Positions 9,003-18,528 are shown, counted from the stretch's first letter. The stretch is 64,000 nt of DNA from Pseudomonadales bacterium (GCA_013215055.1 JABSRQ010000007.1:434001-498000); one strand, 5' to 3'. A program made the numbers and translations. Notes: generated by a model not told the origin, from the sequence alone.

Positions 9003-10313
9003 TTATTTCCCGGACGAATAGTTGAAGTTTAAGATATAAATGACCCGATCACCTGCTTTTACAAAGCCTTGCTTATCGGGCGTTATTTTATTACCCAATA
9101 AGTCGATGGCCTGCTCGCCGGGTTCTACTTTAACGCAGAAGCTTTTATCACAGCCCCAATAAGCTTTAAAAGTGCCTTTAGGGGATTCCAAATGCAGGCA
9201 ATATTGCTGATTCTGTTCTGAATAATCGCAGGTTTTTGCATCTTTAAATAAATGGTTTAGCACTTTAAAACTGGTGTAGGCATCACGTTTACGCAAGCCT
9301 GTGCCCCGGTTATCCACCAGCCCATAGCCGGGTGCGACTAATTGATGCCAATAACATTTTTCGACCTTGCCGCTGGCCATCATCATCAAATAATAACGTA
9401 CCAGATAAGTGGCTTGTAAGTCTTCACTGACCATGCAGTCACCATAAGCCGGGGCATAGGGGCGTGTGTCTTCTAACGGCCAGTTGACTTCGGTGATAAA
9501 AAGCCGGTTTGTGGTGCGGCGGCTGCATTGCATGATCGCACTAAACCAGTTGATCTTGGCGAGTGTATCGCAGGCCAGCTGGGTATTTTCGGGTGCGCCA
9601 CGTCTATCAACATAGAGTTGTGCAGCCACGCCGTCATATTTAATTGGCCAAAGGTGAAAAACCGAACGAATAAAAAACGGCAGTTCAAAATCGATGATAT
9701 TTCCACCTAACAAGGTGATCTGCGGAAAGAGGCTTTCTTTGAGATCTTGTGCAATCTTGAAAAACTGGAAATATTCATCCTGAGAAATAAACGCCCATTT
9801 GCGCCGATTAACCGTATTACCTATTTGAAAGGTATGGCCGGTGTTGCTATAACGCTCAAAAATCTCGGTTAAAGCCAGCTTGGTTTGGGCAGGGTTTTCG
9901 ATATGGTTGCGGTCTTGCAGGATATTGATCAGGATTTTTTTATCGGAAAATAAGTCGATGAAGTCAAAATACTTTTGTTTATGCTGAAAATCAGCCAGCG
10001 GTAGCCGGATTAACAGATCTTCTACCCCTAACTCATGCACCATATCTTTAAGTTGCACATCGGTGGGGCAGAATTTTTCATCAATAGGATAATCCGGGTT
10101 AATACATAGGCCGATATTATCGGTAGCTGTGCCGATAAGGGTACGTGGCTGGAATAATAGGCGCAGGCCCAAAAAGGGCAGGAGCAGAATACTTAAAAGG
10201 GTTTTGATTGAGCCTGCAGCACCACGTTTATACAGGCCTTTTTTAAAGGCCTTATCACGCAGAATCTGTGGTTGATCGGAATATTTATCCCATTTATAAA
10301 ATGAATTAGGCAT
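9003..10313 (-). CDS. Glycoside-hydrolase-like TIM-barrel protein
   Basis: Protein of 436 aa with one N-terminal membrane-anchor helix (residues ~38-58) and a TIM-barrel-like body resembling clan-A glycoside hydrolases of the type often found beside LPS kinase-like genes. A candidate nucleophile is the Glu in LFITEVNWPLEDT. At the place where clan A usually has an Asn-Glu acid/base pair, the sequence reads FQIGNTVNRRKW, so the Glu seems absent. Several Cys residues occur in the C-terminal half. It follows the LPS-kinase-like gene by 19 nt on the same strand, which suggests a role in envelope polysaccharide or LPS core biology. Catalytic activity is uncertain. Confidence 0.6.
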   Translation of the reverse strand: MPNSFYKWDKYSDQPQILRDKAFKKGLYKRGAAGSIKTLLSILLLPFLGLRLLFQPRTLIGTATDNIGLCINPDYPIDEKFCPTDVQLKDMVHELGVEDLLIRLPLADFQHKQKYFDFIDLFSDKKILINILQDRNHIENPAQTKLALTEIFERYSNTGHTFQIGNTVNRRKWAFISQDEYFQFFKIAQDLKESLFPQITLLGGNIIDFELPFFIRSVFHLWPIKYDGVAAQLYVDRRGAPENTQLACDTLAKINWFSAIMQCSRRTTNRLFITEVNWPLEDTRPYAPAYGDCMVSEDLQATYLVRYYLMMMASGKVEKCYWHQLVAPGYGLVDNRGTGLRKRDAYTSFKVLNHLFKDAKTCDYSEQNQQYCLHLESPKGTFKAYWGCDKSFCVKVEPGEQAIDLLGNKITPDKQGFVKAGDRVIYILNFNYSSGK

Positions 10314-10332
10314 AGATAACGGTTATAAGCTC

Positions 10333-11097
10333 CTAACGGCCTATCAGTTTTTTGAGTTTACGTTTACGTATCCAATAATTAGCATGTTCCTGAATCGCCT
10401 GATTTAACAGTGTCTCACACTTATCAATCGCCAAGCCCGATAAACCACTGTAGATCTCACAAAATAACTGGATATTTTGGGGTTCATCGGAGATTCGGCT
10501 AAAATTCTTGATGCCTACTTCTGGCGAAACCGGGCCAAAAGACATGCGGTTGATATCCACCACCGAAAACTGATAACCCTGGTCGGTTTTTTTGATTAAG
10601 GTATTGCCGGTGCTGTAATCCAGATGCAGGAAACCACATTGATGGAAATGATAGGTGAACTCAGCAAACTCACGTAGCAGGCGTTGTTTATCGTCGGTTT
10701 TATTACGTAATACATCACGAATTTCATAATCGTAATCCAGCAGCTCGCTAATAAAATAGCTTTGTTGTAACTGCCAGCGGTTGAATACTTCGATATAGGC
10801 GATAGGTTTGGGGGTGTTAATGCCCTTATCTAACAATTTTTGTGCATATTCAAATGAACGTCTGGCCTTGGATTTACGTAAGAATTTATACACAAAACCC
10901 TGGAGTAGATTGGGGATTTTAAAGGCTTTTACCACAGTTTTAATGCCGGCTAAATCCAGCTGTTTTAAGGTATTACGCCCACCTTGAATCTCATCGGTAT
11001 TGCTGGTGAAAAGGTCTTCAAATTCATTTAAAGACAACTTTATTGAAGGATAGTTCTCGGCGATGAAAATATGGGTTTTGCTGGAAGATTGAGGCAC
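10333..11097 (-). CDS. Lipopolysaccharide (Kdo/InaA-type) kinase family protein
   Basis: Cytoplasmic small-molecule/LPS kinase-fold protein of 254 aa. It has the expected kinase elements: an N-lobe with VVKAFKIPN, a catalytic loop HLDYSTGNTL (Asp and Asn of the HxD....N motif), and a metal-binding VVDINRMSFG in place of DFG. This set fits the InaA/WaaP/KdkA superfamily that phosphorylates heptose or Kdo of LPS. No signal peptide is present. It is the first gene of a minus-strand run with the glycoside-hydrolase-like gene and is divergent from the Ser/Thr kinase gene across a ~200-bp gap. The exact acceptor sugar is unknown. Confidence 0.75.
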   Translation of the reverse strand: MPQSSSKTHIFIAENYPSIKLSLNEFEDLFTSNTDEIQGGRNTLKQLDLAGIKTVVKAFKIPNLLQGFVYKFLRKSKARRSFEYAQKLLDKGINTPKPIAYIEVFNRWQLQQSYFISELLDYDYEIRDVLRNKTDDKQRLLREFAEFTYHFHQCGFLHLDYSTGNTLIKKTDQGYQFSVVDINRMSFGPVSPEVGIKNFSRISDEPQNIQLFCEIYSGLSGLAIDKCETLLNQAIQEHANYWIRKRKLKKLIGR

Positions 11098-11298
11098 GTT
11101 GGGTTCTTTTGGTTAAAAGTGCGGCGTATAAGGCGGCGGGTATTTACTCTGAACCCATTGATTCTACAAATAATGCCCTGTATTTGCAAAAACGTAATGA
11201 GAGCGGACTTTTTTAGTCCCGGTTATATAATAATAAAATATCGAGTTATTCGTTGTTGTTATAACTGATTATTCAGCAACAGCTATGCTTAAGATATT

Positions 11299-12981
11299 GT
11301 GTTTTTCTTTTTGAAGGCCAGTATTTTGGACGCCAATGCTATCCCGGGTTATAAAATTCTTCATCGTTTAGGTCAGGGCGGCATGGCCACGGTGTATCTG
11401 GCTGAAGAACTTAAACTTAAGCGTAAAGTGGCGCTAAAGATCCTGAACACTGAGCAACAGTCAGATGACTGTTATTTACGACGATTTATGGCCGAGGCCA
11501 GGATAATTGCCTCACTTTCTCAGCCTAATATTATTAATGTTTATGCCATAGGTCAGCATGAAAATTTAAATTATATAGCCATGCAATACCTGCCAGGCGG
11601 AAATTTGAAGGACAAGTTAAGCCAAGGTATAAGTCTGAATGATGCGCTGGACTATATCCGGGAAGTTGCCACCGGTTTGCATTATGCGGGTGAGCACCAT
11701 TACATACATCGGGATATTAAACCCGACAATATTCTTTTTGATGAAAATGGCTGTGCGGTTATCAGCGATTTTGGTATCGCCAGGTCTATCCAATCTCAAA
11801 CCCGAATGACCATAAACGGTGCAGTTATAGGTACTCCCAGCTATATGAGCCCGGAACAGGTTGAAGGCCATGAACTGGATCATCGTTCGGATCTCTATAG
11901 CCTGGGCATTCTTATTTACGAGATGCTGACCGGGACTCTGCCTTTTAAAGGCACCTCTATGATTAGCATCGGCGTAAAACATGTTATTGAGACACCCCCA
12001 TTATTGCCTGTTCAGTATCGGGCATTTCAGGCTTTTATGAATAAGGCGCTGGCAAAAAAAGCCTGCCATCGATTTCAGAATGGGGCTGAGATGATCAATG
12101 CCTTAAATCGCATTGATAAAGGTACCAATAAACACTATTCAGGTCTAAGACTGTCTTCTAATGGCATTAACCCGGCTACGGAAAATCGAGAATTTTTACC
12201 TACGTGTATTTCAGTGAAGTGCACGGTATTTAAGTCTATAAACTGGCTAGCATTTTGGCAGAATGTCAAATTACCGATGTTGGCCATGACGCTGGCTTCG
12301 ATGGTGCCTGTGGCTGTTTATGGCTTTCTTGATTTAGCCCATCAACATTCTACAGCGGTTGTGGAGTCACAAACCTTAGTCGAGCTCAGCAAACCCGTAG
12401 CCAATGATGGCTTTACAGGCTTTATTATTGAACATGTTGATGATGAAGTGGCGATTAAACAGTTATTAGCCGACATCAATAATAAACTATTGCTTGGGCA
12501 AATTTTACAGCCTTATGGCAATAATGCGTTAAGCAAATGGCTGCAATTACAGAAAATGCGACCTTTTGATAAGCGAGTATTACAAAAACATGATGACATT
12601 ATTTCATTTTTAGCCGAGGCTAATGCCAATAACTGGCATATAAACACGTTGTCCATGCTGCAACAAGATTTGACTGAAAGCCAGGAGTTATCGGCTAATA
12701 AAACCTTGCTTATCAGCATGCAGCAGGCCATTAATAAGACCTGGATACAGCGCCGAGAGCAGCATATGCTGGAAAAAGTCCAGGGCATCGCCGCCAGTGT
12801 GAATGCCGATATGGCTGAAATTCAGGCTATGGCGGTGCAGGTAAAAAGGGCGCTGAGGCGGGCGGAGTATACGTTGGCGATAAAAACCGCAACGCAAAAC
12901 CTTAAGAAATATCCCAAAAGTAAAACCCTGCAGGATATACGTGATCAAGCCTTGCTTAGCGGCAAAAAAAGCGCCTGGTAG
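11299..12981 (+). CDS. Membrane-anchored Ser/Thr protein kinase
   Basis: Hanks-type kinase. Numbered from the GTG at 11299: Gly-rich loop GQGGMATVYLAEE (~26-37), Lys47 in VALKIL, catalytic Asp139 in YIHRDIKPDN, Asp157 in SDFGIAR, and GTPSYMSPEQ in the activation segment. A membrane helix (~325-346) leads to a ~210-residue periplasmic part without PASTA repeats that I do not recognise. It is helical and Gln/Asn/Lys-rich. A better start may be TTG at 11326: it has GAAGG at 11313-11317 with an 8-nt spacing, whereas GTG 11299 has no clear ribosome site. Substrates are unknown; no phosphatase gene is adjacent. Confidence 0.88.
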   Translation: MFFFLKASILDANAIPGYKILHRLGQGGMATVYLAEELKLKRKVALKILNTEQQSDDCYLRRFMAEARIIASLSQPNIINVYAIGQHENLNYIAMQYLPGGNLKDKLSQGISLNDALDYIREVATGLHYAGEHHYIHRDIKPDNILFDENGCAVISDFGIARSIQSQTRMTINGAVIGTPSYMSPEQVEGHELDHRSDLYSLGILIYEMLTGTLPFKGTSMISIGVKHVIETPPLLPVQYRAFQAFMNKALAKKACHRFQNGAEMINALNRIDKGTNKHYSGLRLSSNGINPATENREFLPTCISVKCTVFKSINWLAFWQNVKLPMLAMTLASMVPVAVYGFLDLAHQHSTAVVESQTLVELSKPVANDGFTGFIIEHVDDEVAIKQLLADINNKLLLGQILQPYGNNALSKWLQLQKMRPFDKRVLQKHDDIISFLAEANANNWHINTLSMLQQDLTESQELSANKTLLISMQQAINKTWIQRREQHMLEKVQGIAASVNADMAEIQAMAVQVKRALRRAEYTLAIKTATQNLKKYPKSKTLQDIRDQALLSGKKSAW

Positions 12982-13099
12982 CCCTTTCTAGTGACTCTGA
13001 CCCCATTGATGACCCCCATTGATTTCACTTTATAAAGTGGCGCTTTTGCCGTAAGCTCGCCGCTCAAGAATTAAGCGCTACTTTAGATAGGAACATTCC

Positions 13100-13384
13100 A
13101 TGTTATCTGTAAACGAATATTTTGATGGCAAAGTAAAATCGATTAGCTTACAAACCGCAACGTTGCCAGCCTCTGTGGGTGTTATGGCTCCAGGTGAATA
13201 TGAGTTTGGCACCTCTGAAAAAGAAGTGATGACCGTGGTTTCAGGTGCGTTAACGGTGATGTTACCGGGTGCGACCGAGTGGAAAACCTTTAATGCAGGT
13301 GATGCCTTCACGGTTGAAGCCAAGCAGAAATTCCAGTTACAAGTGGCTGTTGATACCGCTTATTTATGTACCTACGAAAAATAA
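13100..13384 (+). CDS. ppnP: Pyrimidine/purine nucleoside phosphorylase PpnP
   Basis: A single cupin of 94 aa, matching the YaiE/PpnP (DUF1255) family in length and in motifs: [30 protein letters not shown] and FNAGDAFTV. The family catalyses reversible phosphorolysis of several nucleosides to a base and ribose-1-phosphate in the cytoplasm. An AGGAAC site lies before the ATG. It precedes the DsbA-like gene by 29 nt on the same strand. The call rests on whole-length resemblance. Confidence 0.92.
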   Translation: MLSVNEYFDGKVKSISLQTATLPASVGVMAPGEYEFGTSEKEVMTVVSGALTVMLPGATEWKTFNAGDAFTVEAKQKFQLQVAVDTAYLCTYEK

Positions 13385-13413
13385 GTCGAATAAAATAGGT
13401 CGAATAAATAGTT

Positions 13414-14031
13414 ATGCCGATTCTGTATTACATTCATGATCCCATGTGCAGCTGGTGCTGGGCTTATGCGCCGATTCTTACCCAGATACGCCAAGGTTTG
13501 GCGGGCCAAATTAAGATTGTGAATGTATTGGGTGGCTTGGCTGCAGATACCGATCAGCCTATGTCGGCGCAGATGCGCCAGCAGATTGAAGGTTACTGGC
13601 GCAGAATCGAACAAGAAGTCGGCACGGTGTTTAATTTCGACTTTTGGAAAAACGCTGATATTACCCCCCTACGTGCCACCTACCCAGCTTGTAGAGCTGT
13701 GATCGCCGCCGGTATTCAGGGGGCAGAAGCGCAGATGATAGACGCGATTCAGCACGCCTATTATTTACGTGCCATGAATCCTTCTGATGAAGATACCTTG
13801 TTACAACTGGCCGATGAGTTGGAACTGGATTTTGATCAATTTAGCTTAGATCTCAATTCCGCCGACGTCGAAGAGGCTTTGCAACAGCAAATTGCCTTTA
13901 CCCGTGCCTTGCCTGTTCAGGGGTTTCCTGCCTGGGTTTTGAGGGTTGATGAACAGTATTTCCCCATTACCGTTGATTACCACTCGGCCGCTAATAGCCT
14001 GGTGCGTCTTGCGCAATTGCTGAAAAAATAG
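13414..14031 (+). CDS. DsbA-family (FrnE-like) thiol oxidoreductase
   Basis: Thioredoxin-fold protein of 205 aa with an N-terminal redox motif CSWC (HDPMCSWCWAYAP), a helical insertion and a cis-Pro loop near ALPVQGFPAWVL. There is no signal peptide, so it is probably a cytoplasmic DsbA/FrnE-like disulfide isomerase or a glutathione-dependent 2-hydroxychromene-2-carboxylate isomerase-like enzyme. It lies in a same-strand run ppnP, this gene, a steroid-reductase-like gene. The physiological substrate is unknown. Confidence 0.85.
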   Translation: MPILYYIHDPMCSWCWAYAPILTQIRQGLAGQIKIVNVLGGLAADTDQPMSAQMRQQIEGYWRRIEQEVGTVFNFDFWKNADITPLRATYPACRAVIAAGIQGAEAQMIDAIQHAYYLRAMNPSDEDTLLQLADELELDFDQFSLDLNSADVEEALQQQIAFTRALPVQGFPAWVLRVDEQYFPITVDYHSAANSLVRLAQLLKK

Positions 14032-14053
14032 ATTTAAACGGATAACGTCTCTT

Positions 14054-14869
14054 ATGTTGGATTTTTTTAGCCTCAGTAATCTATTAAGCCCCGATACCTA
14101 TAACACGATTTTGTTGCTGGGTTTTGGCTATGTGGCCTTGATTGTTATCGGTGGATTTCTTTTCCCTGCACCTTATGGGCGTTTTGCCTCCGAGAGCTTT
14201 GGTTTAAGCCTGTCACCCAAATGGGGCTGGTTTTTGATGGAATTGCCTGCCACGTTGAGCTTTTTATTCTTTTATTTTCAGGGCCAAAATAGCTTTGAAC
14301 TGGTGCCGATGATCTTCTTGGGTATCTGGTGTATGCACTATGCCAACCGCGGTTTTATCTTCCCGCTATTGATGCGAGTGGCAAAAGGGGCCAAGGGTTC
14401 TTTCAGTTTTATGATTGTCAGCGCCGGTTGGCTGGTAACGACCTTACACGGCTATTTAAATGCGGTGTTTATTGCTGAGCTCAGCGATCATTTCACCCAT
14501 GATTGGCTGACGGATCCACGTTTTATTATCGGTATCAGCATTTATCTCATCGGTTTTACGTTGAATTTACACTCGGATAATATTATCCGTAATCTGCGCA
14601 GCAAAGAAGAAGTCGCCAGAGGTGATAAAGTCTACCGTATTCCCCAAGGTGGCCTGTTTAAGTATGTATCCAGCCCCAGTTATTTTACAGAATTGTTATC
14701 TTTTATCGGTTTTGCGATTGCTACCTGGAGTTTAGGGGCGGTTTTTGTATTATTAGTCTCTGCTGCAAATTTGATTCCCAGAGCTTTTCAAACCCATAAA
14801 TGGTATCAGGAAAAATTCGCCGATGAATATCCAAAAAAACGTAAGGTATTGATTCCGTTTATTTTGTAA
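14054..14869 (+). CDS. 3-oxo-5-alpha-steroid 4-dehydrogenase (SRD5A-like) membrane reductase
   Basis: Polytopic membrane protein of 271 aa with 6-7 predicted helices. The C-terminal third has the family signature: NLRSKEEVARGDKVYRIP followed by GGLFKYVSSPSYFTELL and FIGFAIATWS, ending in a basic tail (PKKRKV). In eukaryotes this family reduces the 4,5 double bond of 3-oxo-steroids with NADPH; bacterial members may act on steroids, polyprenols or fatty chains. It begins 22 nt after the DsbA-like gene. The family call is strong; the substrate is not known. Confidence 0.85.
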   Translation: MLDFFSLSNLLSPDTYNTILLLGFGYVALIVIGGFLFPAPYGRFASESFGLSLSPKWGWFLMELPATLSFLFFYFQGQNSFELVPMIFLGIWCMHYANRGFIFPLLMRVAKGAKGSFSFMIVSAGWLVTTLHGYLNAVFIAELSDHFTHDWLTDPRFIIGISIYLIGFTLNLHSDNIIRNLRSKEEVARGDKVYRIPQGGLFKYVSSPSYFTELLSFIGFAIATWSLGAVFVLLVSAANLIPRAFQTHKWYQEKFADEYPKKRKVLIPFIL

Positions 14870-14891
14870 ATTATCACTGTTAAAGAGGTGT

Positions 14892-15809
14892 ATGCCATTG
14901 AACGTATTAGATACGCCTTTTAAACAAGCCTCCGTCTCGGCTCTTATCTGTTTGATCTGCGCGGCTTTGCTGTGGCAGTTGGACGATTTGAGTGTCGATC
15001 TGCTGGATAAAAAAGCCCAGTCTTATTTTGATACCACTATCACTCAGGCCGGCATGGCTTATGGCACCACGAGGCTGATCAATGCCTCGGTGTCGGTCAT
15101 CATGGAATCCAATCTGCAGCTGCAACCGGCAGGCATTGGTTTATCGCTGGCGATAGGCCAGGTGTTGGATCCTCTCAACGATATGGCCGAACGTCTATCG
15201 GATGTTCTGGTGATGGCGATTGTCTCTTTAGGTGTGCAAAAACTGATTTATGAAATCAGCATTACCGCCGTGCCGCTACTGCTTGCCATTGTGTTGACGC
15301 TGGTGGCGATACTGGGTTTCTCAGGCCATGCCAAGGTTTTGTTAATCAAGAGCTTCTGTCTTCGTCTGGGGGTTTTATTGCTGTTATTACGCCTCTGTTT
15401 ACCCATTTCTGCGATCTTAAACGACTTGATGTATCAACACTTCTATAAAGAGGCGATTACGGATGCCAAAAAAGCCCTCACCGCAGAATCGGATTCGATT
15501 AAACAGCTGGCGGATTTTTCCCATATTGAGCCGAAAGCCAAGCCTCAAACTCAGCCCCATAAAGAACAAGGCTTTTTTCCGCAGTGGATGCAGGGCAATG
15601 TATTGGACGATACGTCGGATTTTTTACAGCAAAAATCCAGTCACTTTAAACAGGCTTTTCTGAGCAAAAAACAATATAGCGCCGCGTTAATTGAGCATCT
15701 GCTGACGCTAACGTATCTGTATATGGCGTTATTTTTGATTCAGGTAATATTTTTACCTACTGCCTTGTTTTATTTGATGATAAGGCTGGGGCAAGCGCTT
15801 AAGATTTAA
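14892..15809 (+). CDS. Hypothetical multi-pass membrane protein
   Basis: I do not recognise this protein of 305 aa. It has an N-terminal hydrophobic helix (~14-30), two or three helices around residues 115-180 (VPLLLAIVLTLVAILGF; LGVLLLLLRLCLPISAIL), a hydrophilic segment (~185-265, rich in Lys/Gln/Pro), and a C-terminal helix (~275-300). A good AAGAGGTG ribosome site precedes the ATG at 14892. It follows the steroid-reductase-like gene by 22 nt on the same strand and could be co-transcribed with it. Confidence 0.75.
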   Translation: MPLNVLDTPFKQASVSALICLICAALLWQLDDLSVDLLDKKAQSYFDTTITQAGMAYGTTRLINASVSVIMESNLQLQPAGIGLSLAIGQVLDPLNDMAERLSDVLVMAIVSLGVQKLIYEISITAVPLLLAIVLTLVAILGFSGHAKVLLIKSFCLRLGVLLLLLRLCLPISAILNDLMYQHFYKEAITDAKKALTAESDSIKQLADFSHIEPKAKPQTQPHKEQGFFPQWMQGNVLDDTSDFLQQKSSHFKQAFLSKKQYSAALIEHLLTLTYLYMALFLIQVIFLPTALFYLMIRLGQALKI

Positions 15810-15848
15810 GCTTCGAAAATTTAAAGGGTGGCTTAGATAGCTGCTATT

Positions 15849-17006
15849 ATGAATCAGGCACTGCAATTTTTTAAAGTGATTATGCTTATGCGATCTATAA
15901 TCTTCAGATGCACCTACTGTCTTATTTCAATTTTGGCCGTCTCCGCCGCCGTCTCTTCTCAAGCAAAAGATACTGATAACATTGTTAGAGTGTATAACTG
16001 GGAAGATTATATTGCCGAGGATACATTAGAGAAATTCACCCAAAAAACCGGCATCAAGGTCATATATGAGACCTTTGAATCGGATCAAGATGTAGAGAAA
16101 CTGTTATCCGAAGGGAAGACGAACTATGATGTTGTTGTGCCTTCCCTGCACTTTATCGGTGAGAGTATCTGGGCTGACAGACCGTTTTTTAAACCCATCA
16201 ATAAACTGCTAGTGCCCAATTTAAAATACCTGGACCCTGCGATGATGAGGGTGATTGGGCAAAAAGATCCCAATAATAGTATTGGAGTGCCTTATCTATG
16301 GGGCACGGTGGGCATCGGTTATAACGAAGCGATGGTGAAAAAAGTCTTAGGCAGCGATGCGCCAGTGGATAGCTGGTCGTTGATTTTTAATGTTAAAAAC
16401 CTGAAAAAACTCAGCCGCTGTGGTGTGGCTTTTATCGATAGCCCCTCTGAAGTTTTACCGCTGCTGATGATGCACAATGGTATTAAACCCTATGGTTTAC
16501 GCTCCCGAGAATATCAGAAACTGGCCGCTCCGCTGATTAAACAGCTTTCGCCCTATATACGTTATTTTAACTCTTTCGATTATATTGAGGATTTAGCGAA
16601 CGGCAAGATTTGTGTGGCGCTGGGCTGGTCGGGAGATATCTTACAGGCGATGGATATCGCCGAAGAAGAAAAAACCGGGGTTGAGCTGGCTTATAATATA
16701 CCCAAACAAGGCAGTGCCTTATGGGTGGATATGTTGATTATCCCTAGAAATGCAGAAAATCCTGACAATGCACACGCCTTTATTAACTTCTTATTAGAGC
16801 CCAAGATCATGGCGGAGATCAGCAACTATGTTTGGTATGCCAATGTGAACAATGCTTCCCGGGAGTTTATGGAGCAGGATATACTTGATGACGAGAGTAT
16901 TTATCCGGGCTCAAAATTGATGCGAAAGCTGTTTTTATTAACCGTTTCGTCGCCTATATTGATTCGTAAACAAAATGCCATCTGGGCAGATATGAAGCGT
17001 AAATAA
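15849..17006 (+). CDS. Polyamine-type (PotF/PotD-like) periplasmic binding protein
   Basis: Spermidine/putrescine-binding family. After a signal peptide (hydrophobic CTYCLISILAVSAAVSS, mature end near residue 40) it has the diagnostic start IVRVYNWEDYIAEDTLEKF. DVVVPSLHFI, GVPYLWGTVGIGYN and VALGWSGDI follow, as in PotF. The start could be the ATG at 15849 or an ATG 12-14 codons later; the shorter one gives a more usual signal peptide. No permease or ATPase genes of a Pot transporter are adjacent, so it is an orphan receptor or a sensor. It is convergent with the next solute-binding protein gene, 5 nt apart. Confidence 0.88.
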   Translation: MNQALQFFKVIMLMRSIIFRCTYCLISILAVSAAVSSQAKDTDNIVRVYNWEDYIAEDTLEKFTQKTGIKVIYETFESDQDVEKLLSEGKTNYDVVVPSLHFIGESIWADRPFFKPINKLLVPNLKYLDPAMMRVIGQKDPNNSIGVPYLWGTVGIGYNEAMVKKVLGSDAPVDSWSLIFNVKNLKKLSRCGVAFIDSPSEVLPLLMMHNGIKPYGLRSREYQKLAAPLIKQLSPYIRYFNSFDYIEDLANGKICVALGWSGDILQAMDIAEEEKTGVELAYNIPKQGSALWVDMLIIPRNAENPDNAHAFINFLLEPKIMAEISNYVWYANVNNASREFMEQDILDDESIYPGSKLMRKLFLLTVSSPILIRKQNAIWADMKRK

Positions 17007-17011
17007 GCGCT

Positions 17012-17815
17012 TTAAAAGCGTTTAGGATAGGTGAAGTTATTGGCCTTATATTTATCGTATAAGGCCTTAATAGCTCCGTTTCTTAATAGTTCTGGAAAAC
17101 GTCTATCAAAAATGTCGGCATATTCACGGCCTTTTTCATTATTGCTAAAGGCGACATAGAGTTTTAATTCTAAAATATCTTCTCTGAAATAACGGGTGGG
17201 AACAAACACCGGGTTCGTATCCAAGAAGTCACTTAAATCGCTCTTGGCATCGATATAAAAATCCAGTTTGTCAGCACGTAAAAGATCAAAGGCTTGTTGG
17301 CGATTATCCAGGCGACTAATCTTCAAGGTTTTGGTGATTCTTCCGGGTAGATAATCATGATAGGAATAACCTTGGATCCAGCCGACTCTTTGATGCCTGA
17401 GGGTATCGATGGTTGTCCATTGAATGTTTTTATTTTTTAGAAAAATCACCTGAACAATATCCACCCCAAAATGGTTCTGTGGATAAATCACACTGTCTAT
17501 CTCATAAATATAAGCACCCACTACCGCATCGACTGCCTTGTTTTTTAATTCATTAACGGAGTCGGCATAGGTGCGAATTTTATGTTTGACGCTAAAACCT
17601 TCAGATTCATAAACGGCTCTGAGAATATCCCAATATAAGCCGGTACCGTCTTTATTGGTTGCATCTAACCATTCTTCGGTAGAAAACGTAATTTCGGTGT
17701 TTTCAGGCAGCGCTGTTTCTGCGCCGGCTTCGATTTTTCCCGCATGGCTGGAGTTAGTGGCAAAGAATAAAAATAAAATACCGGTGATTGTTAATACTCT
17801 ATTTTTAGCTTTCAT
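17012..17815 (-). CDS. Periplasmic solute-binding protein (SBP_bac_3 family)
   Basis: Extracellular solute-binding protein family 3, about 267 aa. I chose ATG 17815 because it is preceded by AGGGGCAAG and gives a standard signal peptide (MKAKNRVLTITGILFLFF, cleavage after HAG); an upstream alternative would add 18 residues of non-signal sequence. The two lobes are visible: EITFSTEEWLDAT in the first and HQRVGWIQGYSYHDYLP in the second. No transporter partners adjoin it. Such orphan proteins in marine bacteria often act as amino-acid-like ligand sensors, but that is inference. Confidence 0.82.
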   Translation of the reverse strand: MKAKNRVLTITGILFLFFATNSSHAGKIEAGAETALPENTEITFSTEEWLDATNKDGTGLYWDILRAVYESEGFSVKHKIRTYADSVNELKNKAVDAVVGAYIYEIDSVIYPQNHFGVDIVQVIFLKNKNIQWTTIDTLRHQRVGWIQGYSYHDYLPGRITKTLKISRLDNRQQAFDLLRADKLDFYIDAKSDLSDFLDTNPVFVPTRYFREDILELKLYVAFSNNEKGREYADIFDRRFPELLRNGAIKALYDKYKANNFTYPKRF

Positions 17816-17916
17816 TATCTTGCCCCTAAGCAAACATGATGGATTGAACTTTAGTTGCTTTGCCTGCATGTCGCAATAAGTGATACGGGACTCACAGGCA
17901 GAAAAAACAGAGATGC

Positions 17917-18528
17917 TTAGCAGTCTTCACCTTCGACTTCGATAAACTCGGTTTTTCCGCTTTCACCGGGGAAATGTGCAAACATTCCGTTGATCATGGC
18001 CGGAAATACCTGATTTAAATTGGCACATTTACCGCGGCTTTTTACCCGCACTTCATAGAGTTTTTTGGGTTCGCCGTCCCTAATACTCTGGGCATCCAAT
18101 AAATCCATCGCGATGGCACGGGTATATTCGGTGGTCTCAATATTTTGCACCCCTACTACGGTGTAATGAGGCATGGAATAACGCCCGCGATAACCGTAAA
18201 AGCCGGTGTAGCCATAAATAGGTTGGCTCTTAATCTGGGTATTACCGCTATCGATACCGTAGGTAATCAGCGCGACGAGTTCGGCCTGATCTTTTTCATC
18301 GGTGAGCCCATAACCTAATTCGCTGAGTTTACGTTTAAAGAGCTCCTTATAATGCAGGAATTCCAGTGAATCATTTTGTTCAGGGGCGGCGGCAACAATC
18401 AAAATCCGGCCCTGCTTGGGGAAATCTTCTTGATAAAAATAAGTGCTGTTCATGCCAATATAAGAGGTGCAGGCGCTGAGCAGCAGGATAAGCATTAAAG
18501 GACTGAGACGTAGGAGGATTTTTTTCAT
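17917..18528 (-). CDS. DUF4136-like lipoprotein
   Basis: Lipoprotein of 203 aa with signal peptide and lipobox LLLSAC (Cys20). The mature domain resembles DUF4136 envelope lipoproteins: FPKQGRILIVAA near the start, then YGFTGFYGYRGR-type Gly/Tyr-rich loops (YGYTGFYGYRGR) and LYEVRVKSRGKC. It has four mature Cys residues, two of them near the end. It is monocistronic between two minus/plus neighbours; the function of the family is unknown. Confidence 0.75.
   Translation of the reverse strand: MKKILLRLSPLMLILLLSACTSYIGMNSTYFYQEDFPKQGRILIVAAAPEQNDSLEFLHYKELFKRKLSELGYGLTDEKDQAELVALITYGIDSGNTQIKSQPIYGYTGFYGYRGRYSMPHYTVVGVQNIETTEYTRAIAMDLLDAQSIRDGEPKKLYEVRVKSRGKCANLNQVFPAMINGMFAHFPGESGKTEFIEVEGEDC

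Noticed and set aside
13026-13039. CACTTTATAAAGTG palindrome as a terminator
   Set aside because: No loop or T-run, and it lies in an AT-rich gap before ppnP; a possible operator at most.
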